Positions 1-5,002 of a stretch of DNA of 5,738 bases are shown here, in pieces. The position numbers and the translations under genes are program-made. Below the pieces are notes generated by a model. The model did not search any database, was not told the origin of the DNA, and saw nothing but the letters and a program-made list of their open reading frames with translations. How positions within the stretch are numbered: position 1 is the first letter of the stretch; every line of letters begins with the position of its first letter. This DNA comes from Methanomassiliicoccales archaeon (GTDB lineage: Archaea; Thermoplasmatota; Thermoplasmata; SG8-5), in the NCBI GenBank assembly GCA_030636255.1, contig DAOVXH010000128.1, positions 1 through 5,738 of the forward strand. The letters run 5' to 3'.

Positions 1-1
1 A

Positions 2-976
2 GAACGTGATAAAGAGCTGGACACCAACATAGAAAAGATGGCCAAGGAAACCGAAGAGCTAAAGGTTCGTGCTGAAATCATTACCAGAAGGGAAGAAGAA
101 CTGGCTGCCCATGAAAGAGATTTAAATCAGATGGAGACAGACCTTCATGCCAGGCTCGAAGAGATTAAAACTGAACGTGTAGAATTGGACAAGATGAAGG
201 GTGACCTGCCACAAAAGGTTAAAGAAATAGAGGGCCAGCAGAAGGAATTGCGTGAGCGCGAGGCAGACCTCAATCGTATGCGCCGGCTATTGGAAGAAGA
301 GATGGATAAGCGTCAAGCGGAAATGGACATGCTGAAGGAAGAGAGATTCAAAGTAGATGAAATGAAGCAATCTGCAATGGCTCTCATGAAGTATGGAAAG
401 TCTGTTGAGCAAAAGCGCAGCCAGGAGACCCTGAAGAAATTAACAATAGAGAACCAGCGCATGGAGAAGCTCAAATCCAATATTGAAACCGAATTAAAGA
501 CCAAAGAAGAAGAAACAGAAAAGAGGGAACGCGATGCCATCATGATGGCCGAGCAGAACCGCAAGATGCAGGATGAGCATGATGTCCGCCGAAAACAGGT
601 AGACCAGGACATGGAAGCCCTAATGGTGGAGAAGACAGAGGCTGCTGAGGTCTGGAAACAGATTGAAATGGAGAGCCAGAAAGCTGTGGACGTGGAAGAG
701 ATAATAAGTGAGCGTGTCAATAAGCTGGTGGAGAATGAAAAAGCCAGCATTACCAAGGAAATCAACCGACTAAAGAAGCAGGAAAAAGAGCTGAGTACCA
801 AGGAAAAGACCCTGGGCGTCCGGGAAAAGGACCACAAGGCCGATAAGGGTAAAATATCAGCACTGGAAGCAGACCTCAAGCGCAAGGAAGAAGAACTGGT
901 AAAGAAGGAAAAGGCCCTGGAAGACAGAAAAGAATACCTGGACAAGCTCAAGGAGAGCTTGACCAAATTACTTTGA
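2..976 (+). CDS. Long E/K-rich coiled-coil protein, 5' partial
   Basis: The frame is open to the left edge: twelve codons (reading ERDKELDTNIEK) precede the first visible ATG at 38, so the true start lies outside the window. The visible 324 codons are almost entirely charged, Glu/Lys/Arg/Asp-rich with regularly spaced Leu, Met and Ile, as in an extended parallel coiled coil. Heptad-like blocks such as KRKEEELVKKEKALEDRKEY recur near the C-terminus. No signal peptide, membrane segment, Walker motif or zinc motif is visible in this part. The C-terminus simply ends in the coil (LDKLKESLTKLL) before TGA at 974. A structural, cytoskeletal or SMC-like chromosome-associated role is possible, but nothing here decides it, and the missing N-terminus may carry the diagnostic domain. 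Being a CDS is nearly certain; the function is unknown. Confidence 0.9.
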   Translation, partial: ERDKELDTNIEKMAKETEELKVRAEIITRREEELAAHERDLNQMETDLHARLEEIKTERVELDKMKGDLPQKVKEIEGQQKELREREADLNRMRRLLEEEMDKRQAEMDMLKEERFKVDEMKQSAMALMKYGKSVEQKRSQETLKKLTIENQRMEKLKSNIETELKTKEEETEKRERDAIMMAEQNRKMQDEHDVRRKQVDQDMEALMVEKTEAAEVWKQIEMESQKAVDVEEIISERVNKLVENEKASITKEINRLKKQEKELSTKEKTLGVREKDHKADKGKISALEADLKRKEEELVKKEKALEDRKEYLDKLKESLTKLL

Positions 977-1027
977 TTAACCAAAACATTTTTAGTCATA
1001 TACTTACAATATGATGTCGTTGGAGCA

Positions 1028-1432
1028 GTGATTGGCTTGGGTGATGAGCCTGGAGAAAATGACCTGAAAAAGGCCAAGGATACAATAGATCATCTTGAGA
1101 AGCAGGTCAAGCAAGGCAAGGAAACAGGAATAGAATTCTCCGAGGTTGAAGGTATTATCCAGGGAGCAAGGTTGATGCTGGACACCGGAGCCATGCTGGA
1201 TGCCCAGGAACTTATAGACCAATGCACAGAAATGATAAATTTACGTTTTACAGAATTTGAAGATTTGAATACAAATATCAAGAAGCTGGAAACAAATATT
1301 GATGAAACCACGCTGGGCGACGATATCACCGAGGCAGTAAAAAACCTCAAGATGGCAAAGTATCATCAAAAGACTGGCTATTATCGATTGGGTAATGATT
1401 ATGCAAAGCGAGGGCTGAAGCTTTTTACTTGA
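1028..1432 (+). CDS. Small helical-repeat (TPR-like) protein, function unknown
   Basis: This is a 134-residue soluble, acidic, all-helical protein. Two related helical hairpins can be seen: residues about 38-70 (SEVEGIIQGARLMLDTGAML and following) and about 99-132 (DITEAVKNLKMAKYHQKTGY and following). Each has the pattern A-x6-8-G-x5-A found in TPR-like repeats of archaeal coiled-coil-associated proteins. No catalytic motif is visible. The start is uncertain. GTG at 1028 is the first usual start in frame after the upstream TGA; TTG at 1037 is the alternative. GGAG at 1022-1025 lies only two bases before the GTG, while an AT-rich CATATAC at 997-1003 lies about 28 bases upstream, which would suit a leaderless message. 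It lies 51 bases behind the coiled-coil gene in the same frame, so the two products may work together, but that is inference from position. Confidence 0.8.
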   Translation: MIGLGDEPGENDLKKAKDTIDHLEKQVKQGKETGIEFSEVEGIIQGARLMLDTGAMLDAQELIDQCTEMINLRFTEFEDLNTNIKKLETNIDETTLGDDITEAVKNLKMAKYHQKTGYYRLGNDYAKRGLKLFT

Positions 1433-1462
1433 AAATAAGTCAAGATTGGTCGATGGAGTGGG

Positions 1463-1470
1463 TTATAAAC
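1463..1470 (+). promoter_or_regulatory. TATA box for the tRNA-Arg gene
   Basis: TTATAAAC lies in the 79-base gap between the preceding stop codon and the tRNA. A start about 25 bases downstream would fall near 1491-1494 and give a pre-tRNA leader of roughly 18-20 bases. The placement is typical of archaeal tRNA promoters. No convincing BRE was identified. Confidence 0.6.
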
Positions 1471-1571
1471 CTCCGAAATGGTTAATTAGTCCTTGCCAAT
1501 GGCACTATAGTGGACTCATAGGGTAGCTAGGATATCCTGAGGGCCTTCGGAGCCTTTGACGGGGGTTCGAA

Positions 1572-1601
1572 AAAAGCTGGCATTCGCCAGTTTTTCGAAA
1601 T
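1572..1601 (+). other. Putative tRNA intron / hairpin insert at position 59/60
   Basis: These 30 bases separate A59 from T60 of the tRNA-Arg. With the preceding TTCGAA they form a strong hairpin: TTCGAAAAA (1566-1574) pairs with TTTTTCGAA (1591-1599), and inside it CTGGC (1577-1581) pairs with GCCAG (1586-1590) around a four-base loop ATTC. The three-base bulge ATT (1600-1602) lies just before CCCCC, and the deduced 3' cut falls after its second base, as expected on one side of an archaeal bulge-helix-bulge splice site. The matching 5' bulge and four-base-pair central helix are not evident, because the intron has no GGGG to pair with the 3' exon. An intron is therefore the best functional reading, but processing by the standard endonuclease is unproven. 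A degenerate insertion that inactivates the gene is the alternative. Confidence 0.6.
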
Positions 1602-1615
1602 TCCCCCTGAGTCCG
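1602..1615 (+). repeat. tRNA 3' exon, copy 1 of a 14-base direct repeat
   Basis: TCCCCCTGAGTCCG covers T60 to G73 of the tRNA-Arg. The same 14 bases recur at 1678-1691, exactly 76 bases on. The upstream neighbour differs (T here, G in the second copy), so the repeat begins exactly at the deduced 59/60 junction. Confidence 0.9.
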
Positions 1616-1640
1616 TATTTCTTTTTTTAATTAAGAAATA
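1616..1640 (+). terminator. T-rich terminator behind tRNA-Arg
   Basis: A run of seven T (1622-1628) directly follows the tRNA discriminator base, as expected for archaeal T-tract termination. It sits in an AT-only hairpin, with TATTTCTT (1616-1623) pairing with AAGAAATA (1633-1640). Confidence 0.6.
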
Positions 1641-1644
1641 CTTA

Positions 1645-1688
1645 ACTCAGCGTACTCGTGAATTTTCAATTCACTCGTCCCCCTGAGT
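1645..1688. repeat. Nested inverted repeat around the second tRNA 3' fragment
   Basis: The outer stem is ACTCAG (1645-1650) with CTGAGT (1683-1688). The inner stem is GTGAATT (1658-1664) with AATTCAC (1668-1674) around loop TTC. The outer 3' arm lies inside the duplicated tRNA 3' fragment. It falls between the tRNA and the end of the oppositely oriented operon, so it may help end either transcript, or it may be a remnant of tRNA-gene duplication. Confidence 0.6.
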
Positions 1689-1691
1689 CCG
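1678..1691 (+). repeat. Second copy of tRNA-Arg 3' fragment
   Basis: This is an exact 14-base copy of T60-G73 of the tRNA-Arg gene, with no 5' tRNA portion immediately before it. It starts at the same base as the deduced 3' exon and ends at the discriminator base. Candidate explanations are an attachment-site scar from an element that integrated at the tRNA 3' end, a local duplication, or an alternative 3' exon. It lies 8 bases from the stop codon of the converging DUF998 gene. Confidence 0.8.
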
Positions 1692-1699
1692 CAATCCGT

Positions 1700-2272
1700 T
1701 TACTTTCTTTTATAAAACCACTCCCCCAGCATCCCGAACCACACACTCCCAGGCACAAAGGTCAATGCTTCTGGAATGGCTATGCCAGGGCCCCAGTTGA
1801 TTGCCCAGCCAATGATTCCGATAATTGCAACTGCAAAGGCGGCTATTCCCAGATATCGGGTTGATTTTCTTCTCAGGAAATAATAGCCCATGACCATGCA
1901 TGCCAGCAATAGCAGAACAAAGAATGCCACCGAGAAAATATAATGCCAGGGTCGGATATTTTCATGAAACACACCTATGCCGATAAGTGATATTGATGCC
2001 ATGAACACCATAAGCATTCCGATTTTTCCCAGTCTGTGCTTGATAGTCATTATAACGCCCAGGGCAAAGAACATGCACATTATGCCGCTAATTATCAGTG
2101 AGATATTGAATATCGGCGCTACTTCGTGAACTCCTAAATCACTGATTGCATTGTTTGTCCAGCTGAACCACGGAGATAGCATAATGGCCACTGCAATTGA
2201 GATAAGTGCATATGCTGGGCCAATGATTGCCAAGAGACCAATCTTTCTGTTTTTTAGTAAATCAAAATTCAT
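1700..2272 (-). CDS. DUF998 family integral membrane protein
   Basis: This is a 190-residue polytopic membrane protein with about six hydrophobic segments (roughly residues 11-31, 54-78, 84-104, 110-133, 139-160 and 165-185). Landmarks fitting DUF998/COG3371 are the W-TNNAISDLG motif after the first segment (residues 38-47) and VFHENIRPWH at the start of the fourth (101-110). The biochemical role of the family is not established. The ATG at 2272 is chosen because it follows the flavin reductase stop by one base and has GGAG four bases upstream. A longer in-frame extension to 2410 would run into the upstream gene and gives an Arg/Ser-rich, unlikely N-terminus. It is the last gene of the minus-strand cluster and is probably translated by coupling. 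A link to the hydrogenase is not implied by its sequence. Confidence 0.85.
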   Translation of the reverse strand: MNFDLLKNRKIGLLAIIGPAYALISIAVAIMLSPWFSWTNNAISDLGVHEVAPIFNISLIISGIMCMFFALGVIMTIKHRLGKIGMLMVFMASISLIGIGVFHENIRPWHYIFSVAFFVLLLLACMVMGYYFLRRKSTRYLGIAAFAVAIIGIIGWAINWGPGIAIPEALTFVPGSVWFGMLGEWFYKRK

Positions 2273-2273
2273 A

Positions 2274-2756
2274 TTACTCCAGGAATTTTGACCTGTGCCA
2301 GTTGAGCGGCTTTGCTTCGCTGCCCTGCCAGGCCTCCACAACCTCGCCGAACAGCGCCCAGTGGTCTCCCTGCTCTGTTTGATGGGTTTTCTTGCACACA
2401 AAACCAGCAAGTGAGCCAGGAATTAGCGGTACATCATGGGCGCCCATGAACGGCTCAAGGCCCATGAATTCAAATTTATCTAAATCACGACCACTTTTAG
2501 TTCCAAATTTCATGCCTATATCTTCTTGACCTTCAGCAAGCTGGCAGACTCCGAAATATTCCAGATTTTCCAACATTTCCCAGGTATAGCGTTTTGGGCT
2601 AATGGAAACGCAGAGAATTGGCGGGTCGATTGATATTTGAGTTGCCCAGGCAGCGGTCATTCCATTGCATAGCTTGCCATCATTGGCTGTTATTATTGTT
2701 ACTGGATGCGATAAAAAACTCAGCGCTTTTCCAGGGTCCAGTGGTTCAAATGTCAT
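2274..2756 (-). CDS. Flavin reductase-like, FMN-binding split-barrel protein
   Basis: This 160-residue protein has the layout of the flavin reductase-like domain: HPVTIITA (17-24), then NGMTAAW (31-37), the S/T-rich FMN phosphate region typical of the family, then ISIDPPILCVSISPKRYTWE (41-60), FGVCQLAEGQ (68-77) and a later GHVV-like segment, here HWALFGEVVEA (132-142). Such proteins bind FMN and reduce flavin or another acceptor with NAD(P)H, or serve as flavoredoxin-like electron carriers; the sequence alone does not fix the partner. The start ATG at 2756 overlaps the thioesterase stop as ATGA and is preceded five bases upstream by GGTGAT, so it is well supported and probably translationally coupled. 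A place downstream of a hydrogenase is compatible with a redox role, but its immediate partner gene is a thioesterase. The family is likely, the substrate unknown. Confidence 0.85.
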   Translation of the reverse strand: MTFEPLDPGKALSFLSHPVTIITANDGKLCNGMTAAWATQISIDPPILCVSISPKRYTWEMLENLEYFGVCQLAEGQEDIGMKFGTKSGRDLDKFEFMGLEPFMGAHDVPLIPGSLAGFVCKKTHQTEQGDHWALFGEVVEAWQGSEAKPLNWHRSKFLE

Positions 2757-3169
2757 TCTGCATCACCTTCCATTGCCTTCTCTAAAATAGGTTTTAATTC
2801 TGGGGGAATTAACTTTGATTTTCCAGATTTATCAGTGCAAACATGGACTGAATGAGCCCTGGCTATCACCTCGCTCCTGTCCATTCTGATTATCTGATAA
2901 TCGAATCTAATACTCTTTGTTCCAACATGGCTAACCCAGGTTTCCAATAGAATAAGCTCGTCATATCTTGCCGGGGCCAGGTAATTGCAGTGAGTCTCAA
3001 CAATCATTAAAAATGTTCCATCTTTTTCAATTCCTATCATTGGCACTTCCATTTTCCGGAGAAGTTCAACCCGGCCTTCTTCCAGCCAGCGGAAATAATT
3101 CACATTGTTCACAACGCCCATCTGGTCAATTTCGATGTATCGCACACGGATTTCTTCTCTGCCTCTCAT
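2753..3169 (-). CDS. YbgC/FadM-like acyl-CoA thioesterase (4HBT hotdog fold)
   Basis: This 138-residue protein has normal full length for a single-hotdog thioesterase. The N-terminal signature RYIEIDQMGVVNNVNYFRWL (10-29), followed by EEGRVELL (30-37), is the 4-hydroxybenzoyl-CoA thioesterase pattern; Asp15 is in the position of the catalytic aspartate. The middle contains the expected ILLETWVSHVGTKSIRFDYQ strand pattern. The family hydrolyses acyl-CoA or acyl-carrier thioesters in the cytosol; the acyl chain preferred here cannot be read. The start ATG at 3169 has no Shine-Dalgarno site but carries a TATA-like box centred 27 bases upstream, suggesting a leaderless transcript. Its stop overlaps the flavin reductase start by four bases, so the pair is coupled. 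Confidence 0.9.
   Translation of the reverse strand: MRGREEIRVRYIEIDQMGVVNNVNYFRWLEEGRVELLRKMEVPMIGIEKDGTFLMIVETHCNYLAPARYDELILLETWVSHVGTKSIRFDYQIIRMDRSEVIARAHSVHVCTDKSGKSKLIPPELKPILEKAMEGDAE
2762..2767 (-). promoter_or_regulatory. Shine-Dalgarno site for the flavin reductase
   Basis: Minus-strand GGTGAT, within GGAAGGTGAT, lies five bases upstream of the ATG at 2756, inside the end of the thioesterase gene. It supports this start and translational coupling through the ATGA overlap. Confidence 0.7.
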
Positions 3170-3192
3170 GATAATGGATATGCGATTGCCAG

Positions 3193-3200
3193 ATAAATAA
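3193..3200 (-). promoter_or_regulatory. Possible internal TATA box, thioesterase gene
   Basis: On the minus strand this reads TTATTTAT, centred about 27 bases before the ATG at 3169, in a 33-base gap with no Shine-Dalgarno match. The distance suits an archaeal leaderless start at the ATG. It overlaps the end region of the protease gene spacer, so read-through from upstream could also serve. Confidence 0.4.
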
Positions 3201-3202
3201 TT

Positions 3203-3646
3203 TCACGCTGTTTTCACCAGTTTCATGACCTGAGAAGCCAGCTCTGGAAGTGCTGCTTCCACTTCCGGTGAAAATTCCTCGGAGAAGGAAATATTGACTG
3301 GCTGGATTGCTGCAATGAACACCACTTCAGGCAATTGGCCCAATTTCTCTGCCAGTTCCAGAACCTTCAGTATGTCAATGTCATGTAATGAGTATCCCAG
3401 AGTTTTAATGGAATCTACTTCTTCAGGTCGAAACACACGAACCTCACCAGGCTGGCCATCAAAATCAACAGCGTCACAGATAATTGCTTTATCCAGGCCT
3501 TCAAGCTCATGCAAAAGAGTCATGCCACCAGTGGCCAATTCTATTTTATTGACATTGTCTGGCAATAGATTTAGAACTTTAACACCTGCGCCATCGTCGC
3601 CCATTAGGATATTGCCGATGCCAATAACTGCCACTCTATTTGTCAT
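3203..3646 (-). CDS. [NiFe]-hydrogenase maturation protease (HyaD/HycI/HybD family)
   Basis: This 147-residue endopeptidase should remove the C-terminal tail of the hydrogenase large subunit after nickel is inserted. Diagnostic features are the N-terminal GIGNILMGDDGAGV (9-22), containing the first acidic metal ligand in GDDG (Asp17), a second Asp in ICDAVDFDG (Asp58), and His88 in SLHDID; these match the three Ni-sensing ligands known in HybD and HycI. It lies 54 bases downstream of the large subunit gene, whose tail YLDVKWKR after DPCxxCxxH is its obvious substrate. ATG at 3646 is chosen because it opens directly on the Rossmann-like VAVIGIGN strand. It lacks a Shine-Dalgarno site; a TATA-like CTTTTTAA is centred about 27 bases upstream. 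Confidence 0.93.
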   Translation of the reverse strand: MTNRVAVIGIGNILMGDDGAGVKVLNLLPDNVNKIELATGGMTLLHELEGLDKAIICDAVDFDGQPGEVRVFRPEEVDSIKTLGYSLHDIDILKVLELAEKLGQLPEVVFIAAIQPVNISFSEEFSPEVEAALPELASQVMKLVKTA

Positions 3647-3662
3647 GAAAATATGAAAAGGA

Positions 3663-3687
3663 GAAGAGGTTAAAAAGTTACCTCTTC
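3663..3687. repeat. Inverted repeat between hydrogenase large subunit and protease genes
   Basis: GAAGAGGT (3663-3670) and ACCTCTTC (3680-3687) form a perfect eight-base-pair stem with a nine-base loop. On the minus strand the loop carries TTTTT and coincides with the TATA-like element proposed for the protease gene. It could act as a processing or attenuation point after the abundant hydrogenase message. No strong T-tract follows it, so a simple terminator is less likely. Confidence 0.5.
3670..3677 (-). promoter_or_regulatory. Possible internal TATA box, maturation protease gene
   Basis: Minus-strand CTTTTTAA is centred about 27 bases before the ATG at 3646, which has no Shine-Dalgarno match. 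The spacing fits a leaderless archaeal transcript. It is also the loop of an inverted repeat, so the two readings compete. Confidence 0.35.
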
Positions 3688-3700
3688 CATTTTATTTTGT

Positions 3701-5002
3701 TCAGCGCTTCCACTTGACATCCAGATAATGACATGAGCAGGAAATGCACGGGTCATATGCCCTTACAAGCATCTCCAGAAGTAGTTCTATTTCTTTCTCT
3801 GGCTTGTCAATGATTGTTGGTGCAAATGCCTGGAAGTCCAGGTTGATATTATTGTGGTTCTGGTTGGTTGGGATAATACAGTTTGCCTTGGTGCAAATGC
3901 CCTTGTCATCATATGTGTACTCATGGAATAGAATTCCACGGGGCACATCAACCGCGCCGACTCCAGTACCTGCCTTCACTTCGTATTTGGCAACTATATT
4001 GTCATGGTCCAGTCCTTTCTCAAGAAGCTGGTCTATCCAGCCGATTGTGGTCTCAACATCATTGAAGCACTCAATTAACTGGGCTACGGAGTTCATGTAC
4101 GGGTTGTGACAGACTGCTGAAAGACCGAACTTGCCTGCCCATTGCTTTGCCAGTGGAGATAGTTTGTCATAGTTCAGATTGAACCTTGCCAGTGCTCCTA
4201 CCATGTAGCTCTCGCGCTTGTGTTTTGTGTACTTTGCTGTTGAATGTGGAACAATGAACTCATTTGTGATGTCCAGATATTGTTCAATAGGCCATTTTCC
4301 GCCATCGGTTGAGCCAATCATGCCGTCATATATCGCATATTCGTCATCACTGGTTAAGGCAATGAACTCGGTTTCCCGGGTGAAGTTTGGAAGTCCTCCG
4401 GCATTGGCCAGCACTATTTCTGCTACTTCATTGAAGGTTGGCACAGCATCTATCAATTTTTGCTTGAGTGCCTTAAGCTGCTTCTCGGTTGGTATCGATG
4501 TAAAACCGCCAGGTATCATGTTTGTGGGATGAACCGTACGTCCTGCAAGAAGGTCTGACATCTCATTGGCCAGCCTGTGCAAACTTACTATCTTCAGCAC
4601 AGCATCAGGATGTGATTCAATTAGTGGGAAAACACTTCCTACGCCCAGAAGGTCCGGTGCAATCAGATATCCAACATGAAGCACATGGCTCTGGAGATTT
4701 TCCGCAGCCTTTATCATTCTTCTGAGAATTTCAGATTGTTCGGATAACTGGATGCCCATTGCAGCCTCTGTGGCCTTCAGGGATGCTTCGGTGTGGCCAA
4801 TTGAACATATTCCACAAATTCTGCAAGTTACATGAGCCATCTCATAATGGGTTCTGCCTCTTGCAAAGCTCTCAAAGAACCTTGGAGCCTCGGTAACCTG
4901 CCACTGAACTTTCTCGATTGTACCGTCCTTGGCATTGAGTACTATGCTTCCATGCCCTTCAACCCTTGTCAAATGCTCTACATAAATATTGATGTCTCCC
5001 AT
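3701..5002 (-). CDS. Group 3 [NiFe]-hydrogenase large (alpha) subunit
   Basis: This 433-residue catalytic subunit binds the Ni-Fe(CN)2CO centre. The N-terminal TRVEGHGSI (12-20) is followed by RICGICSIGH (61-70), the L1 motif RxCGxCxxxH, with ligands Cys63 and Cys66. The C-terminal DPCISCSCH (417-425) is the L2 motif, with ligands Cys419 and Cys422 and the terminal His425. An eight-residue tail YLDVKWKR follows His425 and should be cut off by the maturation protease encoded next. There is no signal peptide, so the enzyme is cytosolic; overall length and the segment RFFE-x-F-x-RGR fit group 3 (soluble NAD(P)- or F420-/ferredoxin-linked) enzymes. The ATG at 5002 touches the small-subunit stop with zero gap and is preceded four bases upstream by a perfect GGAGGTGA. 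Two extra cysteines, Cys60 and Cys424, flank the motifs. The subgroup is best taken as 3b from the small subunit. Confidence 0.95.
   Translation of the reverse strand: MGDINIYVEHLTRVEGHGSIVLNAKDGTIEKVQWQVTEAPRFFESFARGRTHYEMAHVTCRICGICSIGHTEASLKATEAAMGIQLSEQSEILRRMIKAAENLQSHVLHVGYLIAPDLLGVGSVFPLIESHPDAVLKIVSLHRLANEMSDLLAGRTVHPTNMIPGGFTSIPTEKQLKALKQKLIDAVPTFNEVAEIVLANAGGLPNFTRETEFIALTSDDEYAIYDGMIGSTDGGKWPIEQYLDITNEFIVPHSTAKYTKHKRESYMVGALARFNLNYDKLSPLAKQWAGKFGLSAVCHNPYMNSVAQLIECFNDVETTIGWIDQLLEKGLDHDNIVAKYEVKAGTGVGAVDVPRGILFHEYTYDDKGICTKANCIIPTNQNHNNINLDFQAFAPTIIDKPEKEIELLLEMLVRAYDPCISCSCHYLDVKWKR

Larger units (their letters stand above)
1512..1615 (+). tRNA. tRNA-Arg (anticodon TCG) with T-loop insert
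   Basis: The acceptor stem GGACTCA (1512-1518) pairs perfectly with TGAGTCC (1608-1614), followed by discriminator G73 at 1615 and no encoded CCA. T8 and A9 are followed by a D-arm starting GGGT with G18, G19 and A20. The anticodon stem AGGGC/GCCTT (one G-T pair) encloses the loop CTTCGGA with anticodon TCG at 1547-1549, which reads CGN arginine codons. A20 and C35 agree with known arginine identity elements. The variable loop is TGAC, with C48 able to form the Levitt pair with G15. The T-stem GGGGG (1561-1565) pairs with CCCCC (1603-1607). The T-loop is not contiguous: TTCGAA is followed by a 30-base hairpin insert before the last loop base T60. Removing 1572-1601 restores the archaeal consensus loop TTCGAAT and a mature length of 74 bases. 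Confidence 0.88.

Noticed and set aside
313..1077. Long minus-strand open frame (254 codons) opposite the coiled-coil gene
   Set aside because: It is Ser/Phe/Leu-rich in the way typical of the antisense of a Glu/Lys-rich coil, spans the intergenic spacer, and has no domain or start signal. It is a shadow.
1566..1599. Hairpin read as a stand-alone terminator
   Set aside because: It lies inside the tRNA, between the two halves of a perfect T-stem, and removing it restores the consensus loop. The T-tract that ends the transcript lies after the tRNA.
1616..1677. An integrated mobile element between the two tRNA 3' copies
   Set aside because: Only 62 bases separate the copies and they hold no gene. 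At most this is the scar of a lost element.
1572..1677. A single long intron ending at the second 3' copy
   Set aside because: It would restore the same mature tRNA, but copy 1 is closer, makes a compact hairpin, and is followed at once by a T-tract terminator. No bulge-helix-bulge supports the long version.
2273..2410. N-terminal extension of the DUF998 gene into the flavin reductase gene
   Set aside because: The extra 46 residues are Arg/Ser-rich and overlap a well-supported gene in another frame. The ATG at 2272 has a proper Shine-Dalgarno site.
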